Assembly: GCF_017744115.1 (NCBI RefSeq)
Contig: NZ_JAGHQW010000017.1
Location: 1-64,000 of the forward strand
Direction of reading: 5' to 3'
Origin: Salinisphaera sp. G21_0
GTDB lineage: Bacteria; Pseudomonadota; Gammaproteobacteria; Pseudomonadales; Endozoicomonadaceae
Length of the DNA: 64,000 bases
In this document: positions 46,795 through 56,181 of the stretch, one piece after another
Layout of the letters: every line of letters starts with the position of its first letter
Numbering within the stretch: the stretch's first letter is position 1
The notes under the pieces: model-generated
What the model was told of the DNA's origin: nothing
Databases searched by the model: none
What the model saw: the letters and a program-made list of their open reading frames with translations, nothing else
Program-made: the position numbers and the translations under genes

Positions 46795-49700
46795 TCACAA
46801 AGAGGTCAGGGCTCCCAATGCCAGTAGCTTGACAATCAATGCGTTCAGCGTAACCAATGGATTGACGCCAAAAGTAACGCCAAGGTTTGGCTGATTATCC
46901 CGTGTAACAAAACCAATGCCGGGAATCAGCTCACGGGGCTCCAGAGTACTGAAATCTACGATATTAGTAGCTTCAGAACAGTCCGGGTAGGTAGATTCTG
47001 GAATAATATTTTGTTTGATGTGGTTAACGAATCTGGCGTCATGACCACACCAGTAGATAACCTCTCTAACCGCCTGTGACAGCAGCTCATCTTCTTCCAT
47101 TGCCTGAACCACACGCTCTTCTGTGAATCGGGGAAATGCCTTGTGAAACAGCGTCGTCAGAATTTCCTGTATTTTACGCTCATGATTCAGCGTGGACTCC
47201 CTATTGTCACAGTTAAACTGTTTTTGAAAGCAGAGAGCATATTGCAATATCAGTCCCTGGGCATTTTTTGCCAGTTCTGAAAATGCCACCCTGGCTCGAT
47301 CCTCTGATTTTTCAAAATCAAGAAATTCCTGATATCTTTTGGAGAAAAAATAATCCTCACCCAGCTCAATCATACTTTTCGTATCACCGGAATCCCGCAT
47401 GCCTACGGGCCCCACATTGGGATATTCTGAAGCTTTCTTCCACTGAAGCATCCGCCCCTCGCTTGGGGCACCTACATAAGATGAGAGGATATGGTGTTTT
47501 CGTTTAGTTACTGAATCATGGTCAGCTGCAATGACCGCTGGAGCATATAATCCGCAACTGAATAAAAAACCGCAATCATGGGCATACTTATGAAATCCCT
47601 GGCAAATCTGATCCGCCTTTGTTACTGGGTCAAGGTCGTAGGGATATAAATGATAAGGCGCATCTTTTGTTGATTTCAAATGAAGGCAATAACTTGTCTT
47701 GCCATCAATATAGCGGCACTTTTCCTCTAGTTTGGCCTTTTTGGCTGGAGGTGTAAATGTTGCCAAATCAATGTTCGCATTATCCCAACGATAACTGCCG
47801 ACAACCCGGGGAATTGAGCTTTTCAAGCCGTAGTGACTGGCTATATCTGCCATAAGGCGGATTTTATTACCCTCCGTTGCCAGTTCTTCCGGCTTCTCCT
47901 TATCACTGATAAATTTCATGTAATCCCAGCCACCGTCCGTGCGATGAATTGCCAGCGTACGTCCGTAAACTTCGATAGATTCGGATGATAATGATGCTAA
48001 CGGGGGAGGCGCTGTCCACTGTTGCGGATTAACCGGTATTTGCCAATCATGATCAAACTGATTTTCCGGTGGCTGATAATCTTTATCCAGTGATAGCAGC
48101 AACTGCCAAATGTTAGGACTTTCCATATTATTGAGTGGGTAAACTGGCTGACGAAATAAGGTTTCCCGTTGTTTCGCACAATCAGGATTAGTCAGCCAGT
48201 TATTCAGCACATGGATTCGATGGCCGGAAGGTGCAAGGCGTAGAAATGATTCAATGATATCAAAATGTAATGTTGTGACGAGTTTGGTATAGTATACAAG
48301 TTGATTATGAGAGGCTGAAGATGTTGTTGAATCCTTACTATGTGGGTCCGACCACAAATCCGGACGATAACTTTTTTGCCTGGCTGTAAATGTTGCCTCT
48401 TTCTTGCGGTATTCCGACTCCATTCGAACCAAAGACAGGCCATCTATCAACAGCCAGTCCATGAATTTCATGAAATCATCGGGACGGGCAAGGCCATTGC
48501 AGCATTTAGCCCTGCGGATCAGGATATTCCATGTCTCACTGTACTTGGCATCTTCCTGTAAGAGGCCCAAACTGTCTGCCGAAAGAGTATCATCCGTTAC
48601 CGTAAAAATTTTTGCCGCCCACAGGCTTACATCTCCCAGAACCAATTCTTTTTCACAATTCGGGCCTGACCATTTTTTTGATTCCTGACTTTCCTTCTGG
48701 TAAATGGTCGCTTGCTTCATGACAAGATGGATAAACGACAGTGCTTTCTTATCTGGAAACAGGCTCCTCTGGTGCAAATGATGCCCATATTCATTGGGCA
48801 AAGTCCATAGAAAGGGAGCTATCCGGTTGACTGTATTGGTAAATAATCGTTCATTGGTCAATCCAGCCTCTTTGGCCATAAAGAAAGGAGAATTTTTAAG
48901 ATTAACGGATACTTCTTTAAACGCCTGTCTGGTGACAGTAATGCCCATTTTATTCAATAATTCGGTGGATTGATGCAGTCCGCCTAATAGAGCTGTCATT
49001 GCAATCAGTTGCTGTTCATCCTGACAAAATGAGCGAATAAGAGTGCGGGCTTCACTCTGTGATTGTTGTGCAATGGCTTCAAGAACAAATACCATTATCA
49101 CGCTGTTTTTGTATCTGTGAACCCCGGCAAGATTAGCAATTCGGTGATGCTCGTAGCTTTGCTTAACCAAGTCTTTAATCATGTTGCTGGCATTAGATTG
49201 ACTACGAAGGTAATTAAAGAAAACCTTTAACCTGCTTTGTGAAGCGGCGGGTATTGATTGTGCAATCGCTTCCTGAAATAGCCCATCACTAATACGTCTG
49301 GATGTTAAAATCGTCTGGGTAAGAGCGTCAAAGCGAGGATCAGCATCAGCAAAAATAGCCTTGACGAATAACAGGTCCGGGCAATATGGGGTGCAGTTAT
49401 CTATCAGCGTTGTCATTGTATCAAAAGGCAGGTAAGCGATAGATTCAGGATCATGATCAAACCAGTCAGAGCTTTGTTTGATGGGAAACCCTTGTTCAAT
49501 AATATAGGTTAGTACTTTCAGATTGTTTGTTGTGGTCCCCGCCCAAATAGCGATATCCCTTGCTATTATTTGAATTCCATCCGCTATTGTTTTTCTTGAT
49601 GGTGCACCATTTTTAGAATTGTATTCCCCCCCAACCAGGCGGTGAGGATCAATGTATTGCTCAATCTCTCTTTTCAGTTTGTTGACTTTATCCATTAAAC

Positions 49701-50142
49701 TGACATTGACCTGTAATTCATCAAATTGTTGAACAAGTTTCTCTAGTTCTTCTTTCACGCATTGCTTTTCAACCTCTCCTGAAGTGAGCATTGCCAGTAA
49801 CTTCGTTTGCTTAAACTGGACCTGGCCGTAGCTGAAAGCCTCTTTCTGATGGCCTTCGGCACTTTTTTTACTTATTTCACTGTCGATGGGTTTCGCACTG
49901 CAAGGTCTGGAATGACTCACTTTGCAGTCATTTAACGTAAACAAACTGTTAGAACAGGGTGAGTCAGTTCCAAATGTTCCGGTATTGTCAGGTGCAAAAT
50001 TACCAGCATGGAAGAGTACCTCTTTGTCTTCTGCTGGTCGTACGGTCAGGTATTTATAATTGCCTGTCTCTTTGCCATAGCTGCGTTCGGATGTTGAGTC
50101 TGATCCAGTAACTGTGTCGTTTTTAAAGCCTGTCACATCCAT
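46795..50142 (-). CDS. Large protein of unknown function (1115 residues)
   Basis: I do not recognise this protein. It has a coiled-coil-prone stretch around residues 115-170 (EELEKLVQQFDEL, KVNKLKREIEQ), a long helical middle, and a C-terminal part from about residue 740. There VYGRTLAIHRTDGGWDYMKF followed by ELATEGNKIRLM vaguely resembles the N-lobe of a kinase-type fold (beta-3 lysine, alpha-C glutamate); I rate this weak. PPAKKAKLE at residues 798-806 resembles a c-Myc-type nuclear localisation signal. GAGGGG lies eight bases before the ATG at 50142. It lies 62 bp upstream of the F-box gene, same strand, possibly an operon. Confidence 0.6.
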   Translation of the reverse strand: MDVTGFKNDTVTGSDSTSERSYGKETGNYKYLTVRPAEDKEVLFHAGNFAPDNTGTFGTDSPCSNSLFTLNDCKVSHSRPCSAKPIDSEISKKSAEGHQKEAFSYGQVQFKQTKLLAMLTSGEVEKQCVKEELEKLVQQFDELQVNVSLMDKVNKLKREIEQYIDPHRLVGGEYNSKNGAPSRKTIADGIQIIARDIAIWAGTTTNNLKVLTYIIEQGFPIKQSSDWFDHDPESIAYLPFDTMTTLIDNCTPYCPDLLFVKAIFADADPRFDALTQTILTSRRISDGLFQEAIAQSIPAASQSRLKVFFNYLRSQSNASNMIKDLVKQSYEHHRIANLAGVHRYKNSVIMVFVLEAIAQQSQSEARTLIRSFCQDEQQLIAMTALLGGLHQSTELLNKMGITVTRQAFKEVSVNLKNSPFFMAKEAGLTNERLFTNTVNRIAPFLWTLPNEYGHHLHQRSLFPDKKALSFIHLVMKQATIYQKESQESKKWSGPNCEKELVLGDVSLWAAKIFTVTDDTLSADSLGLLQEDAKYSETWNILIRRAKCCNGLARPDDFMKFMDWLLIDGLSLVRMESEYRKKEATFTARQKSYRPDLWSDPHSKDSTTSSASHNQLVYYTKLVTTLHFDIIESFLRLAPSGHRIHVLNNWLTNPDCAKQRETLFRQPVYPLNNMESPNIWQLLLSLDKDYQPPENQFDHDWQIPVNPQQWTAPPPLASLSSESIEVYGRTLAIHRTDGGWDYMKFISDKEKPEELATEGNKIRLMADIASHYGLKSSIPRVVGSYRWDNANIDLATFTPPAKKAKLEEKCRYIDGKTSYCLHLKSTKDAPYHLYPYDLDPVTKADQICQGFHKYAHDCGFLFSCGLYAPAVIAADHDSVTKRKHHILSSYVGAPSEGRMLQWKKASEYPNVGPVGMRDSGDTKSMIELGEDYFFSKRYQEFLDFEKSEDRARVAFSELAKNAQGLILQYALCFQKQFNCDNRESTLNHERKIQEILTTLFHKAFPRFTEERVVQAMEEDELLSQAVREVIYWCGHDARFVNHIKQNIIPESTYPDCSEATNIVDFSTLEPRELIPGIGFVTRDNQPNLGVTFGVNPLVTLNALIVKLLALGALTSL

Positions 50143-50186
50143 CTGTTCGTCCCCTCATCAAAGATGCTTTTTGACAATGAGACGGG

Positions 50187-50220
50187 AAAAAAAATTCAAC
50201 TCTCCGGGCTGCCGGGAGAA
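50187..50220 (-). terminator. Probable terminator of ppsR
   Basis: On the minus strand a TCTCCCGG-CAG-CCCGGAGA hairpin with one bulge is followed, six bases on, by eight T residues. It lies 64 bp beyond the ppsR stop and upstream of the large unknown gene. Confidence 0.55.
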
Positions 50221-50283
50221 AATAAATAGTTTGCTGACAAATTGAAGGGCAGTCCTCAGGGTCTGTTGAATTATAAATTATGG

Positions 50284-51105
50284 TTATTTCAGCCTTCTTG
50301 TCAGATTGGCCTGATCCATGATCCGTGTTGCAATCTCTTCGACGGAAAATTCAGTGGTGTCGATATAGCTGATCTGCTCCTGGTTATAGATCTGTTCAAC
50401 CATCTGTATTTCATATTGACACTGCCTGACCGATGAGTATCGGCTGTTTGGACGGCGCTCATTTCTGATACCTGAGAGCCGGGCCGGATTGATGGTCAAA
50501 CCAAAAAGACGTTCTTTGTGCGGGCGAAGAAAATCAGGCAGCTTGATGCCCTTATCAAAATCATCCTCGGTAATTGGGTAATTGGCGGCATAGATACCAA
50601 ACTGTAAGCCAAGATAGATGCAGGTGGGTGTTTTGCCCGAACGGGAGGCACCCAGCACGATAATATCGGCCTTTTCATAGTGCCGGATGCGGGCACCATC
50701 ATCATTATCAAGGGCAAACTGCACCGCTTCGATGCGACGGTGGTAGCTGGCACTGCTGGTTGTGGAACGCTTCTTGCCGACGGTATACAACGGGTGCGAA
50801 CCTAACTCCATCTCCAGGCCGGGAAGGAAGGTAGCAAAGAGGTCAATAATATAAGCCCCGCTGGTATGCAGCAGTTTGCTGACCTCTTCATTCAACACCG
50901 TCATAAAGAGGATAGGTTGCATCATTTCATGCTGATGAGTCTCTTTAATCAGGGTCAGTGCCCGAACGGCTTTTTCGGGGGTATCAATATAGGGCAGTGT
51001 GTGGTGACGGAATGTAGGCCCCGAGAACTGGGCAAGCAGACTTTGGCCAAAGGATTCAGCGGTAATGCCAGTACCATCAGAGATAAAAAATACCGATCGT
51101 TCCAT
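50284..51105 (-). CDS. ppsR: PEP synthase regulatory protein PpsR
   Basis: PpsR (DUF299) is a bifunctional kinase/phosphotransferase that inactivates and reactivates PEP synthase. The 273-residue protein begins MERSVFFISDGTGITAESFG and has the P-loop VLGASRSGKTPTCIYL and the late GLTINPARLSGIR segment, all characteristic. It is divergent from ppsA, its target, across about 300 bp. Confidence 0.95.
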   Translation of the reverse strand: MERSVFFISDGTGITAESFGQSLLAQFSGPTFRHHTLPYIDTPEKAVRALTLIKETHQHEMMQPILFMTVLNEEVSKLLHTSGAYIIDLFATFLPGLEMELGSHPLYTVGKKRSTTSSASYHRRIEAVQFALDNDDGARIRHYEKADIIVLGASRSGKTPTCIYLGLQFGIYAANYPITEDDFDKGIKLPDFLRPHKERLFGLTINPARLSGIRNERRPNSRYSSVRQCQYEIQMVEQIYNQEQISYIDTTEFSVEEIATRIMDQANLTRRLK

Positions 51106-51402
51106 TTTATCGACTCCAGAAGCATAAATTCAGGGGTTAATAGCTTGAGATTACCTGTTTCTGGTACAGATAGATCAAAATGATGTGATCCAAAGTAAAA
51201 AACTCTTCCAATCAATAACATTTTCTAACAAACTATACCGAAATCTTCCCGGTGAGGTAACCGGTGTCGTCTTATTGGCAGTACTATGACAGCTTTATTT
51301 ATGGACTGATAGCCTGGCAGAGTGGAACTCTGACAGCACAGTCGGTGAATTCTCAGCGGTGAAACCCATGGTAATCCTTTGCAGTACAGGCAGGAGAGTG
51401 GC

Positions 51403-53790
51403 TTGAACAGTTCATCTTTACCAGAGTTTGTCGTGGGCCTGGATGCCCTGGGCAATAGCGATGTAGAGCGGGTTGGTGGCAAGAACGCCTCGCTGGGAGA
51501 AATGCTCAGCCACCTTGGCAGGGCAGGGGTTCGTGTACCCGGTGGTTTTGCCACCACGGCAGAGGCTTATCGAGACTTTCTGGATGGCTCAGGGTTATAT
51601 GATCGTATTCATACCCTGCTGGATGAACTGAATATTGATGATATTCAACAGCTCACCCGGGCGGGTGCCAATATTCGCCAATGGATTATGGATGAGCCAT
51701 TTCGACCGGAATTTGAACAGGCCATTGTCAACAGCTACCGTGAACTCTGTGGTGATCAGGAGGATCTGGCTGTGGCAGTGCGGTCATCAGCAACGGCGGA
51801 AGACTTGCCCGATGCCTCCTTTGCCGGGCAGCAGGAAACCTTTCTGAATATTCGTGGTGCACAGAATGTTCTACGAGCGGTTCGGGAAGTCTTTGCCTCT
51901 CTCTTTAACGATCGTGCTATTTCATACCGGGAGCATCAGGGTTTTGACCATCGGGATGTGGCGCTGTCAGCGGGAATTCAGCGGATGGTGCGCAGTGAAA
52001 CGGGGGCTGCCGGGGTGATGTTTACTCTGGATACCGAGTCGGGTTTCCGCGATGCGGTATTTATCACCTCCTCCTATGGCCTGGGAGAGACCGTGGTTCA
52101 GGGGGCAGTTAACCCGGATGAATTTTATGTTTACAAGCCCGCACTTGAAGCAGGGCGCTCTGCCATCCTCAGGCGAAATATGGGCAGCAAGGCGATTCAG
52201 ATGGTTTACGGTGATGCCCCAGAGACCGGGAGATCGGTGCAAACCGTGGACGTTGACCTTGAGAAGCGTCAGCAGTTCTCCATCAATGATGCCGATGTGA
52301 TGGAACTGGCTCGTCAGGCCGTGGCCATTGAAGCCCATTACGGCCGACCCATGGATATCGAGTGGGCCAAAGATGGCGATGACCAGCAGTTGTATGTGGT
52401 TCAGGCCCGGCCTGAGACAGTACAAAGCCGAACTGAGTCCAGGACGCTGGAACGTTATCACCTGTTGCAACAGGGTAATGTTCTCGCAGAAGGCCGCAGT
52501 ATTGGCCAGCGCATTGGTCAGGGGCGTGTCTGTCTGGTGGATGATCTGGCGGATATGGACCGGGTTCAGGATGGCGATGTGCTGGTTACCGATATGACCG
52601 ATCCGGACTGGGAACCGGTTATGAAACGGGCTTCAGCCATTGTCACCAACCGGGGTGGGCGTACCTGTCATGCTGCTATTATCGCCCGAGAGCTGGGGAT
52701 TCCAGCGGTGGTCGGGTGCGGTGACGCTACACGCCGACTGAAAGATGGTCAGCCGGTAACAGTTTCCTGTGCACAAGGGGATACCGGCTTTATTTATCAG
52801 GGTGAGTTGCCGTTTGAGCACCAGAAGAAAGATCTGGATCAGATGCCTGAGTTGCCCTTCAAGATCATGATGAATGTGGGGAATCCTGACCGGGCTTTCG
52901 GTTTCTCTCGACTGCCCAATGCGGGTGTGGGGCTTGCCCGGCTGGAATTCATAATTAACAAAATGATCGGTGTTCATCCCAAGGCTTTGCTGAACTATCA
53001 AACTAATCCGGACAGCGTACCCGATGCCGTCAGACAGCAGATTGATGAGCGAATGGCGGGCTATGGCAATCCTGTCGACTTTTACGTTGAAAAACTGGTT
53101 GAAGGCGTCGCTTCTATTGCTGCCGCTTTTGCCCCGGAAAAGGTTATTGTCCGACTCTCAGACTTCAAGTCTAACGAATACGCCAACCTGATTGGCGGCA
53201 AGATCTATGAGCCCCATGAAGAGAACCCGATGCTGGGCTTTCGTGGCGCTTCCCGCTATATCTCGGAATCCTTCAGGGACTGTTTTGAGCTTGAATGCCG
53301 GGCCATGAAGCGGGTCAGGGACGAGTTCGGCCTGACCAATGTTGAACTGATGGTGCCATTCGTCCGAACGCCGGATGAAGCCCGTCAGGTCATCAACATT
53401 ATGTCTGACTTTGGACTTCGTCGTGGTGAAAATGGTCTGAAGATCATTATGATGTGTGAACTGCCATCCAATGCGCTGCTGGCTGATGAGTTCCTGGAAT
53501 ATTTTGATGGCTTCTCCATTGGTTCCAACGATATGACTCAGTTGGCCCTTGGGCTTGATCGGGATTCCGGCTTGATTGCCCACCTTTTTGATGAACGTAA
53601 TGCTGCCGTCAAGCAGCTGTTGTCCATGGCAATTCAGGCCTGTCGCCGGCAGGGCAAATACATCGGTATTTGCGGCCAGGGGCCCAGTGATCATCCTGAC
53701 TTTGCCCGCTGGTTGATGGAAGAGGGTATTAATACCGTTTCCCTCAACCCCGATTCGGTTCTGGAAACCTGGCTCTATCTGGCGGAATGA
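51403..53790 (+). CDS. ppsA: Phosphoenolpyruvate synthase
   Basis: PpsA makes phosphoenolpyruvate from pyruvate and ATP for gluconeogenesis. The 795-residue protein has the N-terminal ATP-grasp domain ([13 protein letters not shown]), the phosphohistidine domain with catalytic H423 ([15 protein letters not shown]) and the C-terminal TIM barrel ending [20 protein letters not shown] chose the TTG at 51403, which has GGAG six bases upstream; another TTG eight codons earlier lacks such a site. The last 180 bp (from 53608) are also present as a dead copy at 55997-56181. Confidence 0.95.
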   Translation: MNSSSLPEFVVGLDALGNSDVERVGGKNASLGEMLSHLGRAGVRVPGGFATTAEAYRDFLDGSGLYDRIHTLLDELNIDDIQQLTRAGANIRQWIMDEPFRPEFEQAIVNSYRELCGDQEDLAVAVRSSATAEDLPDASFAGQQETFLNIRGAQNVLRAVREVFASLFNDRAISYREHQGFDHRDVALSAGIQRMVRSETGAAGVMFTLDTESGFRDAVFITSSYGLGETVVQGAVNPDEFYVYKPALEAGRSAILRRNMGSKAIQMVYGDAPETGRSVQTVDVDLEKRQQFSINDADVMELARQAVAIEAHYGRPMDIEWAKDGDDQQLYVVQARPETVQSRTESRTLERYHLLQQGNVLAEGRSIGQRIGQGRVCLVDDLADMDRVQDGDVLVTDMTDPDWEPVMKRASAIVTNRGGRTCHAAIIARELGIPAVVGCGDATRRLKDGQPVTVSCAQGDTGFIYQGELPFEHQKKDLDQMPELPFKIMMNVGNPDRAFGFSRLPNAGVGLARLEFIINKMIGVHPKALLNYQTNPDSVPDAVRQQIDERMAGYGNPVDFYVEKLVEGVASIAAAFAPEKVIVRLSDFKSNEYANLIGGKIYEPHEENPMLGFRGASRYISESFRDCFELECRAMKRVRDEFGLTNVELMVPFVRTPDEARQVINIMSDFGLRRGENGLKIIMMCELPSNALLADEFLEYFDGFSIGSNDMTQLALGLDRDSGLIAHLFDERNAAVKQLLSMAIQACRRQGKYIGICGQGPSDHPDFARWLMEEGINTVSLNPDSVLETWLYLAE

Positions 53791-53807
53791 CTCTTTGATA
53801 GTCCCTG

Positions 53808-55916
53808 TCAGGGGTTGTCCAAAGGTTGCCTTGGGAGGCTGGCAGGAATCTTCCAGAGAAGTACTGTGTCGCCTTTGGGCACTCCCCCGGGGTTATTTTT
53901 GCAATGGATTATTAAATGATCACCATCGGGGCTAAAATCGGCCATTTTAACGGGATGGTTCAGTTTTATCAGCTCTTCTTCTGCCCATTTTCCATCATCA
54001 CCGATTCTCCAGAGTTGCACAAAGCCCGGCTTGTTATGATCTTTATAATCTTTGCCAAAGGTTAGAAAATGGTTTTCCAATTTATTAAATTGGGCGAATT
54101 TGATCAAACAGGTGCCAGGTTTTGTCAATGCCTGTTGTGTCCATTTGCCCTTATCGTCTCGTCCCATGATGCAGACGGTACTGTCCCGGCTAACGGAAAA
54201 TGCAAGACGGCCTGATGGGGAGAATTGGGCAATTTCAATTGGATTTTGATGCTTAACCTCCAGCCGCTCCAGCCATTCACCATCTATGTCAAGCCCCTGA
54301 ATTTTCACAGTGCAATCATGACCGACGGTCAGTACACTGTCTTCCTTAACATTGAAGTCAGCAACCATAACCCCCCCCTGATGACATACTCGTGCTTTCT
54401 GAATCAGGTTACCTTCCTCGTCATCACCCCAAATGCAAGCGTAATTCGTTTCATTGCCATAGCTCAGGAGCTGTTTTTCTGAGCGACTGAAGATGGGTCT
54501 GTCACTGCCTGTGTGCTCAAGGGTTTGGGGTTTGTCCAGATTGCCTGTAACACGGCAATTCCAGATTTTAAAGGAGCCACCACCGAAGTCGGCCAGGACT
54601 TTCCACCCGGAGCGGGTGAAGGAGGCATTATCACAACTCGGGATCTCTATTTTTTCTACCCAGTCATCATTAACGTCATAACCGGAAATTTTAGTTTTCC
54701 TGGCTAAATCGCGGGTAAGTGCAAATTGCCCTGAGGGATTTAAGGAGGCTGAGCAAATACGGTTGGGCACACTTACGCCCTGGCGAATTTCTGCGGGTTG
54801 CTCAGAATGATGGACCTCTCCGACCTGCGACCAGTTGCCGTCGGCATCGTGAGCCAGGAAGAAAACCCGGTTATCCAGGAGGACAAGGGCATGGCTCTCA
54901 TCCCGACTCAACTGGCAATCAGAAATCATACGGTCGCACTCCTTGACAAATTCAGGAACAATACAGTTGCGCTGATCATTAAGGTGCCAGATGGTCGCTT
55001 TTTCAACATTTTGAGTCATTAAAAAAGTATTCGTGGGGACGAAATTCAGTGCTCTTGGCCCACTTTGTCTGATCTCTGTTGGCTGGTCTAGCAGAGTCCA
55101 CCGGCTGCCATCCAATCGCAAAACGTTGATTCTGCCGGCGCGCTGATCGTAGGTCATAATCTTGTCCTGCACCGGGTTGAAGCTTGCCATCACTGGCTCG
55201 TAGCCACCTGCAAGTGGCAAGTGCTCAAGCACCCGCGACTCCACCCAGCGCCCATCACTATTGAGTGTACTCACCTTGACCTTGCCATCCTGGCAGAAGA
55301 TAGTCAGAAGCGTGTTTTCCGACCGGTTAAGCTGGGGAATAATCTTCTGGGCCCCAACCCTGGTCCTGCTGTTCTCCGACCAGTTACCATTCGCGTCTTG
55401 TAGCCAGCTTACCAGGCTATGATCTTTCAAACTGTCGCAACCACTGATGAAGAGGTGCTTACCCGAAGGACTGAAATAGGTTTGAAGAATATAACAACCG
55501 AAGTGGGCCTTCATTTGGAACGTAAGATAATTGGTCTGGCATTGAAAAATTTCACTCGTCCCTGGGTCAATATTGCCCGGCTCAATACGACTATCGCACT
55601 GTATCGTGCTGATACCAGACTGTTGCGGTGTGGTGCCCGGGGATAAACGATTCGTGGAAAAATTCAGCCCGACAATTTCTTCCAGCTTTCGATTGACAAA
55701 ACTGGTCTCTGTGCTGATCGTCCATCCGGGTGGTAAATGCTCTTTCAATCGTTTGAGTGATTTTTTCTGACCCATTTCAGGGGCTTCACTGATGCGTTTA
55801 TTAAAGTTAGCTACTAACCCGGATATTGGCTTCAGACTGGTAATTAACGCCTCTTCGTCTTTTTTCAAACCGCTTCCATCTAGACTTCTGAGGCAACTCT
55901 GCGCTGCTGGTTGCAT
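53808..55916 (-). CDS. WD40-like beta-propeller protein, copy A
   Basis: The 702-residue product has an N-terminal helical region (about residues 1-75, GLVANFNKRISEAPEM and LKEHLPPGWTIS) of unknown type, then from about residue 130 a long series of WD40-like blades with FSPSG or FSPDG turns and GxW elements (GKWAEEELIKLNHPVKMADF). It has enough sequence for one or two propellers. No signal peptide or membrane segment is seen. It shares blade style with the F-box protein at 44738 but has no evident F-box. It is convergent with ppsA, 17 bp away. Function unknown; probably a protein-interaction scaffold. Confidence 0.7.
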   Translation of the reverse strand: MQPAAQSCLRSLDGSGLKKDEEALITSLKPISGLVANFNKRISEAPEMGQKKSLKRLKEHLPPGWTISTETSFVNRKLEEIVGLNFSTNRLSPGTTPQQSGISTIQCDSRIEPGNIDPGTSEIFQCQTNYLTFQMKAHFGCYILQTYFSPSGKHLFISGCDSLKDHSLVSWLQDANGNWSENSRTRVGAQKIIPQLNRSENTLLTIFCQDGKVKVSTLNSDGRWVESRVLEHLPLAGGYEPVMASFNPVQDKIMTYDQRAGRINVLRLDGSRWTLLDQPTEIRQSGPRALNFVPTNTFLMTQNVEKATIWHLNDQRNCIVPEFVKECDRMISDCQLSRDESHALVLLDNRVFFLAHDADGNWSQVGEVHHSEQPAEIRQGVSVPNRICSASLNPSGQFALTRDLARKTKISGYDVNDDWVEKIEIPSCDNASFTRSGWKVLADFGGGSFKIWNCRVTGNLDKPQTLEHTGSDRPIFSRSEKQLLSYGNETNYACIWGDDEEGNLIQKARVCHQGGVMVADFNVKEDSVLTVGHDCTVKIQGLDIDGEWLERLEVKHQNPIEIAQFSPSGRLAFSVSRDSTVCIMGRDDKGKWTQQALTKPGTCLIKFAQFNKLENHFLTFGKDYKDHNKPGFVQLWRIGDDGKWAEEELIKLNHPVKMADFSPDGDHLIIHCKNNPGGVPKGDTVLLWKIPASLPRQPLDNP

Positions 55917-55996
55917 GATAACTCCTGTCTGATTGGCATATAGATGATTTATCTATACGACCATTGAGTTTGGCAAAAGTTCCTGCTCTTAATTTA

Positions 55997-56181
55997 GTCA
56001 AGCAGCTGTTGTTCATAGCGATTCAGGCCTGTCGCCGACAGGATTAATAGATCGCTATTTGCCAGGGAGCCAGCGACCATCCAGATTTTGCTCGCTGGCT
56101 GATGGAGGAGGGCATTGATACCGTTTCCCTGAATCCGGACTATGTTCTGGAAACCTGGCTCTATCTGGCGGAAAGACTCTG
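55997..56181 (+). pseudogene. ppsA: Decayed 3' fragment of ppsA
   Basis: In the ppsA frame this reads [16 protein letters not shown], two stops (TAA TAG), then [14 protein letters not shown] and LETWLYLAE, clearly the PpsA C-terminus. The start matches ppsA from codon 736 (53608) onward, the catalytic domains are missing, and the original stop has changed to a sense codon. It has no promoter or start and is a scar of the tandem duplication. Confidence 0.92.

Noticed and set aside
55800-55826. AACCCGGATAT-like MITE end inside propeller gene A
   Set aside because: It is coding sequence shared with propeller gene B (GLVANF region), so the resemblance to the repeat end is chance.
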